Origin: Melastoma dodecandrum
Taxonomy: Eukaryota > Streptophyta > Magnoliopsida > Myrtales > Melastomataceae
Direction: 5' to 3'
DNA length: 64,000 bases
NCBI GenBank assembly: GCA_029817715.1
Contig: JARUPY010000387.1
Coordinates: 3,472,001-3,536,000 of the forward strand
Position 1 is the stretch's first letter, and each line of letters starts with the position of its first letter. This document shows, in pieces, positions 35,787 through 44,642 of the stretch. A model generated the notes under the pieces. That model was given only the letters and a program-made list of their open reading frames with translations. It made no database searches and was not told the DNA's origin. Both the position numbers and the translations under genes were made by a program.

Positions 35787-38700
35787 TCCTCCCCTTGTTG
35801 AAAAGAGTTTGTCCTCAAACTCTCGTCGTCGTCATCCTCCACAAATGGCATGAGATCCTGGACGTTGAATGTGGCAGAAACGCCATAGTCACCTGGAAGA
35901 TCAATTTTGTAGGCGTTGTCGTTGATGCGCTCGATGATCTTGAATGGTCCTTCAGCGCGCGGCATGAGCTTGTTCTTCCTCTTGCCTGGGAATCGCTCCT
36001 TGCGCAAATGAATCCAAACTAAGTCTCCTGGCTGAAATATCTTCACTCTTCTTCCGCGATTGGCTCTTTCTGCGTAACGTTGATTGGCCTTCTCGATCTG
36101 CGCTCGAGTCTTCTCATGGAGCAATCGCATCTCCTTAGCGCGCTCCTCAGCATCTCGGCTAACTGATCTCATATCGCTCGCAGGCATTAGTTCAACAGGG
36201 ACTAAAGGATTGAGTCCGTAGACTACCTGGAAGGGTGATGACTTCGTTGTCGAACTTGGGGCTCGATTGTATGCGAATTCAGCATGGGCAAGCTTGATGT
36301 CCCAATCCTTCTGGTTCTTCGAGACCAAGGTTCGAAGGATTGCAGCCATAGTGCGATTGACAACCTCCGTTTGTCCATCGGTTTGCGGATGATAAGCTGT
36401 GCTGAATACAAGCTTCGTTCCTAACTTGTGCCACAGTGTCTTCCAAAAGTAGCTTAGGAACTTCGTGTCGCGATCTGAAACGATCGACTTGGGTACTCCA
36501 TGCAACCTTAGCACTTCTCGAAAGTACAGATCTGCTACGTTGGTCGCATCGTCCGTTTTCTGACATGGGATGAAATGTGCCATCTTCGAAAATCGGTCGA
36601 CCACTACCATGATCGAATCCTTTCTTCGTTGCGTTCTTGGCAATCCTAGTACAAAATCCATACTCACATGTTCCCATGGTCGCTCTGGGACGGGCAATGG
36701 AGTGTAGAGACCCTGAGGTTGGACACGGCTCTTCGCTTGCTGGCAAGTCGCACATCTCGCGATTAGTCCTCGCACTTGCTTCTCCAGTCGAGGCCAATAG
36801 AAATGCTCTTGTAGCATTGCCAGCGTCTTGTCGACTCCAAAATGTCCAGCGATTCCTCCTCCATGGACTTCTCGTATAAGTAGCTCTCGCGTCGAACTCC
36901 TTGGAGTCGGCCACTCCTTGATCGCTTCAATCTTGCTCTCGTCCACCTTAATTCCTTCTGCTGAGACGACAAATCCAAGAAATATTACACTCGGTTGGAA
37001 GAACTCACATTTCTTGAGATTTCCATATAGCTTTTCCTCCCGAAGTGTGTTGAACACAGCTCGCAAATGATTGATATGCTCCTCATTGCTCCGGCTGTAG
37101 ACAAGAATATCGTCGAAGTAGACGACCACAAACTTCCCCATGAATGGTCGCAATACATGGGTCATTAGTCGCATGAACGTGCTGGGCGCGTTGGACAATC
37201 CAAATGGCATCACCAACCACTCGTACAACCCGTACTTAGTCTTGAAGGCTGTCTTCCACTCGTCGCCTTCTTTCATCCGGATCTGGTGATAACCACTTCG
37301 CAAATCCACTTTGGAAAACACCTGCGCTCCATGCAATTCATCCAACATGTCATCCAGTCGAGGGATAGGAAAGCGATATTTTACTGTGATTTTGTTGATC
37401 GCTCGACTGTCCATGCACATTCTCCATGTGCCATCCTTCTTCGGCACCAATATGGCTGGAACCGAACATGGGCTCAAACTCTCTCGAACTGATCCCTTGT
37501 TGACAAGCTCGTCGACTTGTCTCTGCAACTCCTTTGCTTCCTCTGGATTGCATCGATAGGCTGGTCGATTTGGTAGCGACGCCCCTGGAACCAAGTCGAT
37601 TTGATGTTGGATGCTCCGCATCGGTGGTAAGTCGACTGGTAGCTCCTCTGGAAATACGTCCTTGAACTCCTCAAGAATGGAAGCGGCCTGAGGATGGATC
37701 GTCGCTTGACCTGGGGCGGATTCGACAAGAACCACAAAATAAGCCTTCTCACCTTCTTGAATTGCTCGAACTAGTTGAACTCCCTTGAGAGGCTGGTCGC
37801 TAAGTCGATCCTGGGTCGCGATTGTAGGCTGACTAGTGAGGGGCATCAAAGTGACCCTCTTCTCTCCGATGTGGATGGAATACGTATTGCGATACCCGTC
37901 GTGTTGCGCGCGTCGATCAAACTGCCACGGTCTCCCCAATAGTAGGTGGCATGCATCCATGGGAATGACGTCGCAAGCGACTTCATCCTGGTAGCTCTTC
38001 CCAATAGAAAATGGAACTCGCGCTCGCTGTGTGACTCGAACGTCACTCTCATTGTTGAGCCATTGTAGACGGTAGGGATGTGGGTGCGCTTCGATGGGCA
38101 ACTTCAGCTTTTCAACCATCGTTCTTGACACGGCGTTGGTGCAGCTACCACTATCCACAATCACCAAACATACCTTTCCTGCGACTGTGCACCTAGTATG
38201 GAAGATGCTCTCCCTTTGACTTTCCTCTTTCGCAGGTGTAACACTTAAAGCCTTTCGGACGACCAACAGTTCTCCTTCGTCCGGATACTCCTCTGTCTCT
38301 TCGGCATCCCAAACAGGGTCGGCGTTCTCATCGAACTCTTCTTCTCCATCAGATAACTCTCTGATGACAACGTTCCTTCTCGTCGGACACTCAGAAGCCA
38401 TGTGCCCAACTCCTTGGCACTTGAAACATCGTCGAATGATGTCTCGTTCGTGCGATTTGACTTCAGGTCTTGTAGTCGACGGTGCTCTCTTCACTGTTGT
38501 TGTTGGCGATGGCTTCGCCTGGGAGCTACTCCCCTTGTTGAAAGGCGCGGCCTTCACAAATGGGCGGGTAGTCGCTCTCCTTGCTTGCTGCTGCTCCACC
38601 TTGTGCGCCAATGCTCGCACGTCGTTGAAACTCCAATATTGTTGTAAGTCGACGGCATCTGCGATTTGGGGTTTAAGTCCTCGAAGATACCTGGCAATGG

Positions 38701-39307
38701 TTTGCTCTGGGGCTTCTTGGACATCACATTGCAGCAACAGTCTCTCGAATTCCCATGTATACTCCGATACACTTGAGACTTGTTGTAGCGACTGCAATTT
38801 GAGGTAGAGATCTCGTCGATGATGCTCCGGTAGAAATCTCTTCGTCAAGGCCCTCTTCATTTTTGACCACGTACGAATTTTTTCATGCCCTTCCCTACGG
38901 CGCTGCTGGTTGGTGTTCTCCCACCACAAACTCGCGTACTTCTTCAATTTCAAGGCAGCCAGTTTCACCTTTCGATCCTCGGGCACTTCCTCGTAATCAA
39001 AGATGCGCTCCACGGTGTGCATCCAATCGATGAACTCGTTGGGGTCCAAGTTTCCTTCGAACTCCGGAATCTGAATGCTCATCGTCGGGGCTCTTCTTTC
39101 CTGTCTACGATTCTCCGGTGAAGAACCTCGTTGAGACTCCTCACGCCATGGGTTTTCCTCATCATCGCTCTCTATTCGACTGCGAGAAGTCGATGCATGG
39201 TGTGTCCGTAACGACTGTAGTTGCTGCTGAAGATCGGCTATCTGCTCCTCAAGCCGAGCAACTTGTGCTTCGTCTAGAGTCATACCGCGTTGAAATCTTC
39301 CGGCCAT
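35711..39307 (-). CDS. Element C gag-pol polyprotein, RNase H domain missing
   Basis: The ATG at 39305-39307, directly after the primer site, gives 1198 residues; the frame is also open upstream through the LTR. Domains: coiled coil (10-35), retrotransposon gag (about 80-245), zinc knuckle CFKCQGVGHMASEC (294-307), aspartic protease with VDSGS (about 370-480), reverse transcriptase (about 570-795) with YFDDILVYS at 730. The integrase follows at once: the zinc-binding HFG..CATC, then MDFVLGLP, SDRDTKF and TDGQTEVVNRT for the D,D,E triad. Between KEWPTPRS (about 803) and TRELLIREVHG the usual stretch of some 200-300 residues with RNase H is absent, in frame. The C-terminus runs about 25 codons into the 3' LTR, as known for CRM elements. 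No stop interrupts the frame. Confidence 0.92.
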   Translation of the reverse strand: MAGRFQRGMTLDEAQVARLEEQIADLQQQLQSLRTHHASTSRSRIESDDEENPWREESQRGSSPENRRQERRAPTMSIQIPEFEGNLDPNEFIDWMHTVERIFDYEEVPEDRKVKLAALKLKKYASLWWENTNQQRRREGHEKIRTWSKMKRALTKRFLPEHHRRDLYLKLQSLQQVSSVSEYTWEFERLLLQCDVQEAPEQTIARYLRGLKPQIADAVDLQQYWSFNDVRALAHKVEQQQARRATTRPFVKAAPFNKGSSSQAKPSPTTTVKRAPSTTRPEVKSHERDIIRRCFKCQGVGHMASECPTRRNVVIRELSDGEEEFDENADPVWDAEETEEYPDEGELLVVRKALSVTPAKEESQRESIFHTRCTVAGKVCLVIVDSGSCTNAVSRTMVEKLKLPIEAHPHPYRLQWLNNESDVRVTQRARVPFSIGKSYQDEVACDVIPMDACHLLLGRPWQFDRRAQHDGYRNTYSIHIGEKRVTLMPLTSQPTIATQDRLSDQPLKGVQLVRAIQEGEKAYFVVLVESAPGQATIHPQAASILEEFKDVFPEELPVDLPPMRSIQHQIDLVPGASLPNRPAYRCNPEEAKELQRQVDELVNKGSVRESLSPCSVPAILVPKKDGTWRMCMDSRAINKITVKYRFPIPRLDDMLDELHGAQVFSKVDLRSGYHQIRMKEGDEWKTAFKTKYGLYEWLVMPFGLSNAPSTFMRLMTHVLRPFMGKFVVVYFDDILVYSRSNEEHINHLRAVFNTLREEKLYGNLKKCEFFQPSVIFLGFVVSAEGIKVDESKIEAIKEWPTPRSSTRELLIREVHGGGIAGHFGVDKTLAMLQEHFYWPRLEKQVRGLIARCATCQQAKSRVQPQGLYTPLPVPERPWEHVSMDFVLGLPRTQRRKDSIMVVVDRFSKMAHFIPCQKTDDATNVADLYFREVLRLHGVPKSIVSDRDTKFLSYFWKTLWHKLGTKLVFSTAYHPQTDGQTEVVNRTMAAILRTLVSKNQKDWDIKLAHAEFAYNRAPSSTTKSSPFQVVYGLNPLVPVELMPASDMRSVSRDAEERAKEMRLLHEKTRAQIEKANQRYAERANRGRRVKIFQPGDLVWIHLRKERFPGKRKNKLMPRAEGPFKIIERINDNAYKIDLPGDYGVSATFNVQDLMPFVEDDDDESLRTNSFQQGEDDTKKDDNLFPSTRSKRGVTLLACD

Positions 39308-39319
39308 TGACAACCTAGT

Positions 39320-39331
39320 GCTCTGATACCA
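39320..39331 (-). other. Element C primer binding site (tRNA-iMet type)
   Basis: On the minus strand TGGTATCAGAGC begins three bases after the LTR end, the standard position for minus-strand priming. Confidence 0.85.
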
Positions 39332-39334
39332 AGA

Positions 39335-40169
39335 TGATACGGGGACGGCAAGGAATAGATGATTCCTAAACCAAAAATGAATGGTAACGTCACTGAAAAG
39401 GATGCGGAATGGAGGGACGCCCGGTATGGACGGAAACTGTGTGGGGTAGGCGGCTGAATGATAAAAATGAGGGGTTGAAATCAACCTCCACGGATACAGA
39501 TGCACCACCGTGAAAGAAGACTCGGGTAGACTCGTTTGGCCGTGGATACAGATACACCACCACGAAACAAGACGAGGGCGAGGCACAACACGGAGGATAC
39601 AGATACACCACCACCGGTTGATACACTCTACTCAATCCGCACTTGGAAATCCACCAAATGAAGAACGAGGTTTGAAGGAGAATCCACTCACTTCGGATAA
39701 AAGACACTAAGTCTGATAAGGGTTTATAATTTGATTCAAAAGCTGTTTTTCAAATGAGTACAAGGTGCCCATTATATAGGGAACACCTGAAGAAGAACTT
39801 AAATGCATGGAAATGAACCTAGGCTAGATGTATGCAAGGCCAGATTCATGAATGAGCCATAATTGGCTTATTGTAAATGCAACAAAGTAAATGCAAAGCA
39901 TGAATGATAAATGCATGAATGAGGAATGCGAATCGATTCAGCTTCCTCGAGGCTCTTCATCTTCGAGACTCTTGGCTTGGGCGACTCTTCGTTGATCAAT
40001 CGCTGATGTCATCAAGTCGCACCTCCTTGCGTCGCGTCGACTTGCACCTCCTTTCGTCGCGTCGACTTGCACGTCCTTGCGTCGCGATCGTAGCTCAGTC
40101 GCAAGCGAGCAAAGTGACGCCTCTCTTGCTACGCGTCGACGGGAATAAGTTGTCGTCCTTCTTTGTATC
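39335..40169 (-). repeat. Element C 5' LTR (right copy)
   Basis: 835 bp, same length as the left copy. Their last ~480 bp (the part holding the GTCGCGTCGACTTGCAC repeats) look identical by eye. Confidence 0.93.
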
Positions 40170-40836
40170 TCCTCGCTCCCTTTGATCTAAGTTATTGTTT
40201 GTGAGTTTTGTGGTGCATGCTGTTAGGCTTTTAGGATTTTTTGTCGCATGTGATTGTTAAACAAATACACATGAGTTCGGGTCCAACGCCTGAATCGGGT
40301 CCAACGCCCGTAAAACAGTGACATGAGTCCGGAGTCATGCCCGGATCGGGTCCAACGCCCGTTAAACAAGAGCCAAACTCTTTTGGAGTAAATGCCACCT
40401 CTTCGCATGCTTAGAGTGTAAGGACTAGTAAGTAGAAATCCCCGAACCAGCTGTTTTTCCGACTTAACAGTTTTAAAATAAAAGTCGGTGGCGACTCTAT
40501 GATAGCTTACCTAGGTTAAACAACAACACATTTTTTTACAAACGGAGCCATTTTTTTATGGGTGACGGCAACACGAGCCGCTTCCTGGATCCTCCCGGAA
40601 TTTCCCAAGCGAGGTTTTAACGCAGCCTTTCGCCCGTCGCCTTCAAGGACTGGAGACGGTCGGCGAAACGCCCCGCAGATCCGCTCGGGAACCAAGGGAG
40701 GATTCAACCCGATGCCCTTCCGCAGCGTCCGACGCTCGAGTCGCGACGCCGACCGGATTGGGCCTCGGGGAGCGGGCCCGGATCCTCGTGTCGTCGGAGC
40801 CGCAGCGCGCGTGCTAGGCCGGAGGGCGCGCGTACA
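40170..40836 (+). repeat. Element B 5' LTR, right part (rest of R and U5)
   Basis: It resumes after element C and ends GCGCGCGTACA at 40836. It contains three CGGGTCCAACGCC units (40276-40370), a poly(A) signal AATAAA (40477-40482), and a primer-site-like TGGCGACTC (40489-40497). The corresponding part of the 3' LTR is 55526-56190. Confidence 0.9.
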
Positions 40837-40843
40837 TCTCGGA

Positions 40844-40861
40844 TGGCGACTCCGCTGGGGA
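40844..40861 (+). other. Element B primer binding site (tRNA-Arg type)
   Basis: TGGCGACTCCGCTGGGGA lies seven bases after the LTR end. This is the primer site known from Ogre/Tat elements, complementary to the 3' end of a tRNA-Arg. Confidence 0.8.
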
Positions 40862-41546
40862 ACTCTGCATGTGGATTTTTATCGAAATATCTTTACACTT
40901 ATCCACATGCGGAGGGGAGTTCTTGTTTGCGCATGTACTTGCTTGGCTCGGTGCCCTTTGTTTGCGCTCATGTTTGTGTTTGTTTACCGCTATCCCAGGC
41001 ATGTCTAGGCGTGTCCCTATACCCGGGACTAGGATTTTAGGGGATCACCGTATACCACGGCGTTGTGGCTTGTTGCCATTTAACGTTATGAGGTGGGATC
41101 CGCCTCCCTTTGTCTGAGGGAGGTCTTAGAAGCCTTCAACCGAGTCTAGAAATTGATTGCCCACTACAGGTACCAGACGCCGCACGTGCATTTGTCTGTT
41201 ACTAAGTGTCTTTCACATGTGCAGGGACAGGTGTCAGGTACGTTATGTTTGCGATAAACTGCGTAACTAACTTTGCTAATTTTGCAGCGGTTTGGGTTGG
41301 TTTTGGGGGGGGCCCACAATCCTTTTCTCCTTTCCCTACTCCCCTATTTACTGTTTTCCTACATCATTTGCATTCACTTGCATGAGTGCCTGACAATTTA
41401 CAATAATCCCATTTAGTTTTGCTAATCGCTTAGCTTCATACCTTTAATACATGTATGTGCATACGCATGCAATTCGACACCACATTAGGAACGAGGATTG
41501 AATTGCCATTACATGTAGATGACGTCTAAGCTTGCAGGTTTACCTC
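40862..41546 (+). other. Element B leader between primer site and ORF1
   Basis: About 700 bp without a credible frame. No splice or packaging signal can be recognised by eye. Confidence 0.5.
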
Positions 41547-42672
41547 ATGGAGCCAGTTTTTCTTCGCAAGGACATCCCTTCGACACAGTTGCTGCGGGAC
41601 TGGCATAACGGTCTTAGATCATCCGAGCGTGACTATGTTCGGTCGAAGCTCGGAGCACTCGTGGATTTGATCGATCTCAAGTTGGATTGGGCACTCCTCC
41701 AGAACCTCGTCGCTCGATGGACTCCCGAGACGTTTACTTTCAGCTTCGGTGCATTTGAGCTCGCTCCCACTTGCGAGGAGTACCTACACCTGGCAGAGCT
41801 GCCCTACCGCCCTGGCCTCCTACCCCTCCAGCGACACGACCGTATCAGGGGAAGCGTCGCACAATTCTTAAGGACTACTCCCGTGGCGGTCGCCATGCTT
41901 TTGACTCCTCCTCCTGCAGACGTCCCCTTTCCTCCCACATCTCGCCAGAGCATTCATCGTCATGTTCGTCGGCACCATCCTGTACCCCTTCACCGCTAGC
42001 TCCATTCACGGACGTGCGATCAAGGTCGCAGAGGCAATCATAGCAGGTGGACCGTTCATCCCAAACCTGGTCGGGGAAACCAACTACAACCTCTTTGCCA
42101 TCATTCAGAGATCCCGACAAGGGATTAAACACCACCGGGCTACATGCAGCTTAGCGCTCTTGCAGGCATGGTTCACAACACATCTTGGGGTTATCGGGTA
42201 TAACCTTCGCTCGGAACACCACCCCGGGCTCTTGGGTCGCATAGCAGAACGCGGCTACTTGGCAGTTCGTTCCTTCAGGGGGACCACTCGTTTCTTCCAG
42301 AGTTTGGCTGCAGAGGACTTCTACCCGAAGGCACGCTGCTTCAACAGCACCACGGCCATCATTGATTCGCAAGCCGGATACCACATCCCCATCGTCGGGA
42401 TTACAGGGACATCCTATTACGTCCCGATCCGCTTACTCCATCAATTTGGCGGAACATCGATGGTGCCACCACGTCCAGATAGATTGTATGAGCCCATTGA
42501 CCTGGACCTGCGAGCGTCAGTCACGCAAGCGGCAAAGCGGGCTATTGCAAACATTGTTAGGATCTGGACCACTCTCACCTGGATGAACTTCGAGCCTTCG
42601 CCCGTCGACTGGAGCTTCGAAGATGCCCGGCTTAGGCGTTTCCGCTTCGAGCGCAACTGTCACTGGGACTAG
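41547..42672 (+). pseudogene. Element B ORF1 (Ogre-type protein upstream of gag, plant-mobile-domain-like), frameshifted
   Basis: It starts MEPVFLRKDIPSTQLLRDW. The frame shifts by one near 41930; the first frame would end at 41997, while homology-like sequence goes on in the other frame (ARAFIVMFVGTILYPF, HHRATCSLALLQAWF, FERNCHWD) to the TAG at 42670. Together about 375 residues. Ogre elements have such an ORF, of unknown role, before gag; the arrangement AFELAPTCEEY resembles plant mobile domain proteins. Function is not known, and this copy is broken. Confidence 0.65.
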
Positions 42673-42971
42673 GAGTGACAACTGGAGCCTGCGTGCTCTC
42701 CCTATCCCTTCTTGGGCCTGCGAGCTCACTCTATCTACTTTATGGTTTTCTAATATTACGTACTATGTTAAAACGACTTTATCCATGAGTATTACTTATC
42801 TATCCTTTCCTTGGATTGAATCCTCTGTAATCGCAATCCAATCCTCGCACTAGGCCGAATCATGCATCACGACATATCATGCACCAAGGACGCTTTGATG
42901 TTTGATGCTAACCTAATTCTTTTAAATCTCAACCAAGGTACCGAGCAATTGCTCCCTTCAAGAGACGCATA

Positions 42972-44642
42972 ATGTATCGATCCGTTCGAAGAATCATGGC
43001 AGACGCTTCCCCAGGACCTGCTATGAACGCTCCAACTGTCAACCCTGAAGGCGACCCCCCTCCTGAAGTCACAATTGTTGTTCCACCTCCAATTGTTGTC
43101 GAATCCTCGTTGGCCCCGACGCCAACATTCTCCTTGAGTGCATCCATGTTCCCTCCATTGGCCTCGGTCATCACTGCTGGTCAATCTTCGACAGGAGGCA
43201 TGTCCCCGTTCCACATTCCACCGCTGGCGGCCTCCACTGCGCCAACCATCCAAAGCTCAATGGTGTCCCCGATCACCGTCCCATTCAATTCTGCCACGCT
43301 TATATCGGCCCAAGGAGCCGACGACAATTCTCTCGGGGGAAAGGTAGAGTCACTCACGGCTGAGCTGTCTTCCCTAAAGACTATGATGGCGGAACTCCTC
43401 CAACGACAACTTGCAGCCACGCCTGCACCTGCTGCATCCCAAAATCTTCACCTGCCTTCGGTCATGCACGGATCCGCAGCACAAGCGACCATGATGCCAC
43501 TGTACTATCCTTACCACCAACCGGGATTCGGTGTTTCTCCAGGCGTGCCTCCGCTCTACAATCCGACCACATACGGGCCAACCGCTTCCACCAGCATAGC
43601 CTCCCTATACAACCCATACATGCGCATGCCACCCGCTCCCACGACCTCGGTACCTCAGATTCCACCTTACTACCCACGACTACCAGCCTCGAGGTCAACC
43701 CCCCGCATACCAACCGTGGTCGGATCAACTCCCCCAGAAGGAATGCCATTCTCTTACTTCCCTGCCAACGCTCCGATTGCCAACTACGAGGTGCTACAAT
43801 CCACCGCTGGTCCCTCAGCCCCACATGCAGGGCTGACTCCGCCCAGTCCAAGGACCCGCAACACAAACATAATAGATGAGTTATTGGGAGAAAAGGGGGA
43901 AATGAGCGCTTTTGAGACAAGGCTCGAAGCGAAGTTATCATCCATGGGAGAAGCCGAGGCTAAACACATCGCAAGGCTGGAAGAACGCATCAATGCACTC
44001 CAAGGATATCAAGCACGAACATGGGAGTACAACGACTTCCAAATTCCCCACTTCCAGGTCCCACCTAAATTCAAGCCCCCGGAGTTCGAGAAGTTCAAAG
44101 GCATCGGATGCCCCGAGCTACACCTCAAACACTTCTGCCACAAGATGTCGGTCTACCCGGCAGACGAAAAACTCCGCATCACAATGTTCCAGGAGAGCCT
44201 GGCGGAGTCCGCACTCCAGTGGTACTATTCCAAGGACCTGAGGCAATTCGCCACGTTCAAAGAGTTGGCGCTTGATTTCTTGAATTACTACAGCTTTAAC
44301 GTCGAAATGACACCAACGTTGTTTGACATCCGCAAGCTGCGGAGGTTCCGGGGAGAGTCAATCAAGACCTTCGTGCACCGTTTTCGGGAGATGGCTGCGC
44401 AAATCAAGCCCCCTATGCAGGAGCGGGATCTCATCACTGAATTCCTGCAGCTGCTGCCGCGCGAATATGGACCGTTCATGATTGGTGGGCGGGCACCGCT
44501 TACATTCGCCCAGGCAGTCATTGCCGCGAGCCAGCTGACGCCAGCAGAGACGGCCTCATCCCAACCGCACCGCCAAAGCCGACGGTCAAGCCAAAGCCCA
44601 AGGAGCACATTGCAACCGCCGAACACAATAGGCAATCAATGA
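42972..44642 (+). CDS. Element B gag
   Basis: Open frame of 556 residues. The first ~300 residues are Pro/Ser/Thr-rich and low in complexity. From about residue 350 comes a retrotransposon-gag domain (FQVPPKFKPPEFEKFKG, ALQWYYSKDLRQ, FRGESIKTFVHRFREMAAQI, LPREYGPFMIGG). It should form the particle shell and bind the element RNA. The first ATG in frame is at 42972; a second one (MADASP) is at 42996. The TGA (44640-44642) overlaps the ATG of the next frame by ATGA. The zinc-binding part lies in that next frame, so a single frame has probably been split by a frameshift. Confidence 0.8.
   Translation: MYRSVRRIMADASPGPAMNAPTVNPEGDPPPEVTIVVPPPIVVESSLAPTPTFSLSASMFPPLASVITAGQSSTGGMSPFHIPPLAASTAPTIQSSMVSPITVPFNSATLISAQGADDNSLGGKVESLTAELSSLKTMMAELLQRQLAATPAPAASQNLHLPSVMHGSAAQATMMPLYYPYHQPGFGVSPGVPPLYNPTTYGPTASTSIASLYNPYMRMPPAPTTSVPQIPPYYPRLPASRSTPRIPTVVGSTPPEGMPFSYFPANAPIANYEVLQSTAGPSAPHAGLTPPSPRTRNTNIIDELLGEKGEMSAFETRLEAKLSSMGEAEAKHIARLEERINALQGYQARTWEYNDFQIPHFQVPPKFKPPEFEKFKGIGCPELHLKHFCHKMSVYPADEKLRITMFQESLAESALQWYYSKDLRQFATFKELALDFLNYYSFNVEMTPTLFDIRKLRRFRGESIKTFVHRFREMAAQIKPPMQERDLITEFLQLLPREYGPFMIGGRAPLTFAQAVIAASQLTPAETASSQPHRQSRRSSQSPRSTLQPPNTIGNQ

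Larger units (their letters stand above)
34952..40169 (-). mobile_element. Element C: CRM-like Ty3/gypsy retrotransposon inserted in the 5' LTR of B
   Basis: Two 835-bp LTRs (34952-35786 and 39335-40169) start TGATACGGGG and end GTATC(A). The left copy ends GTATCA; the right copy has lost the last A. The TSD is TCCTC (34947-34951, 40170-40174), and the undisturbed target can be read in B's 3' LTR at 55526. The two LTRs differ at about a dozen positions, all seen in the outer half. The element is transcribed leftward: primer site at 39320-39331, polypurine tract at about 35787-35796. It encodes one long gag-pol frame lacking RNase H. Confidence 0.93.

Noticed and set aside
36279..36914. 211-residue and other long frames overlapping the C polyprotein
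   Set aside because: They are shadows of the real minus-strand frame.
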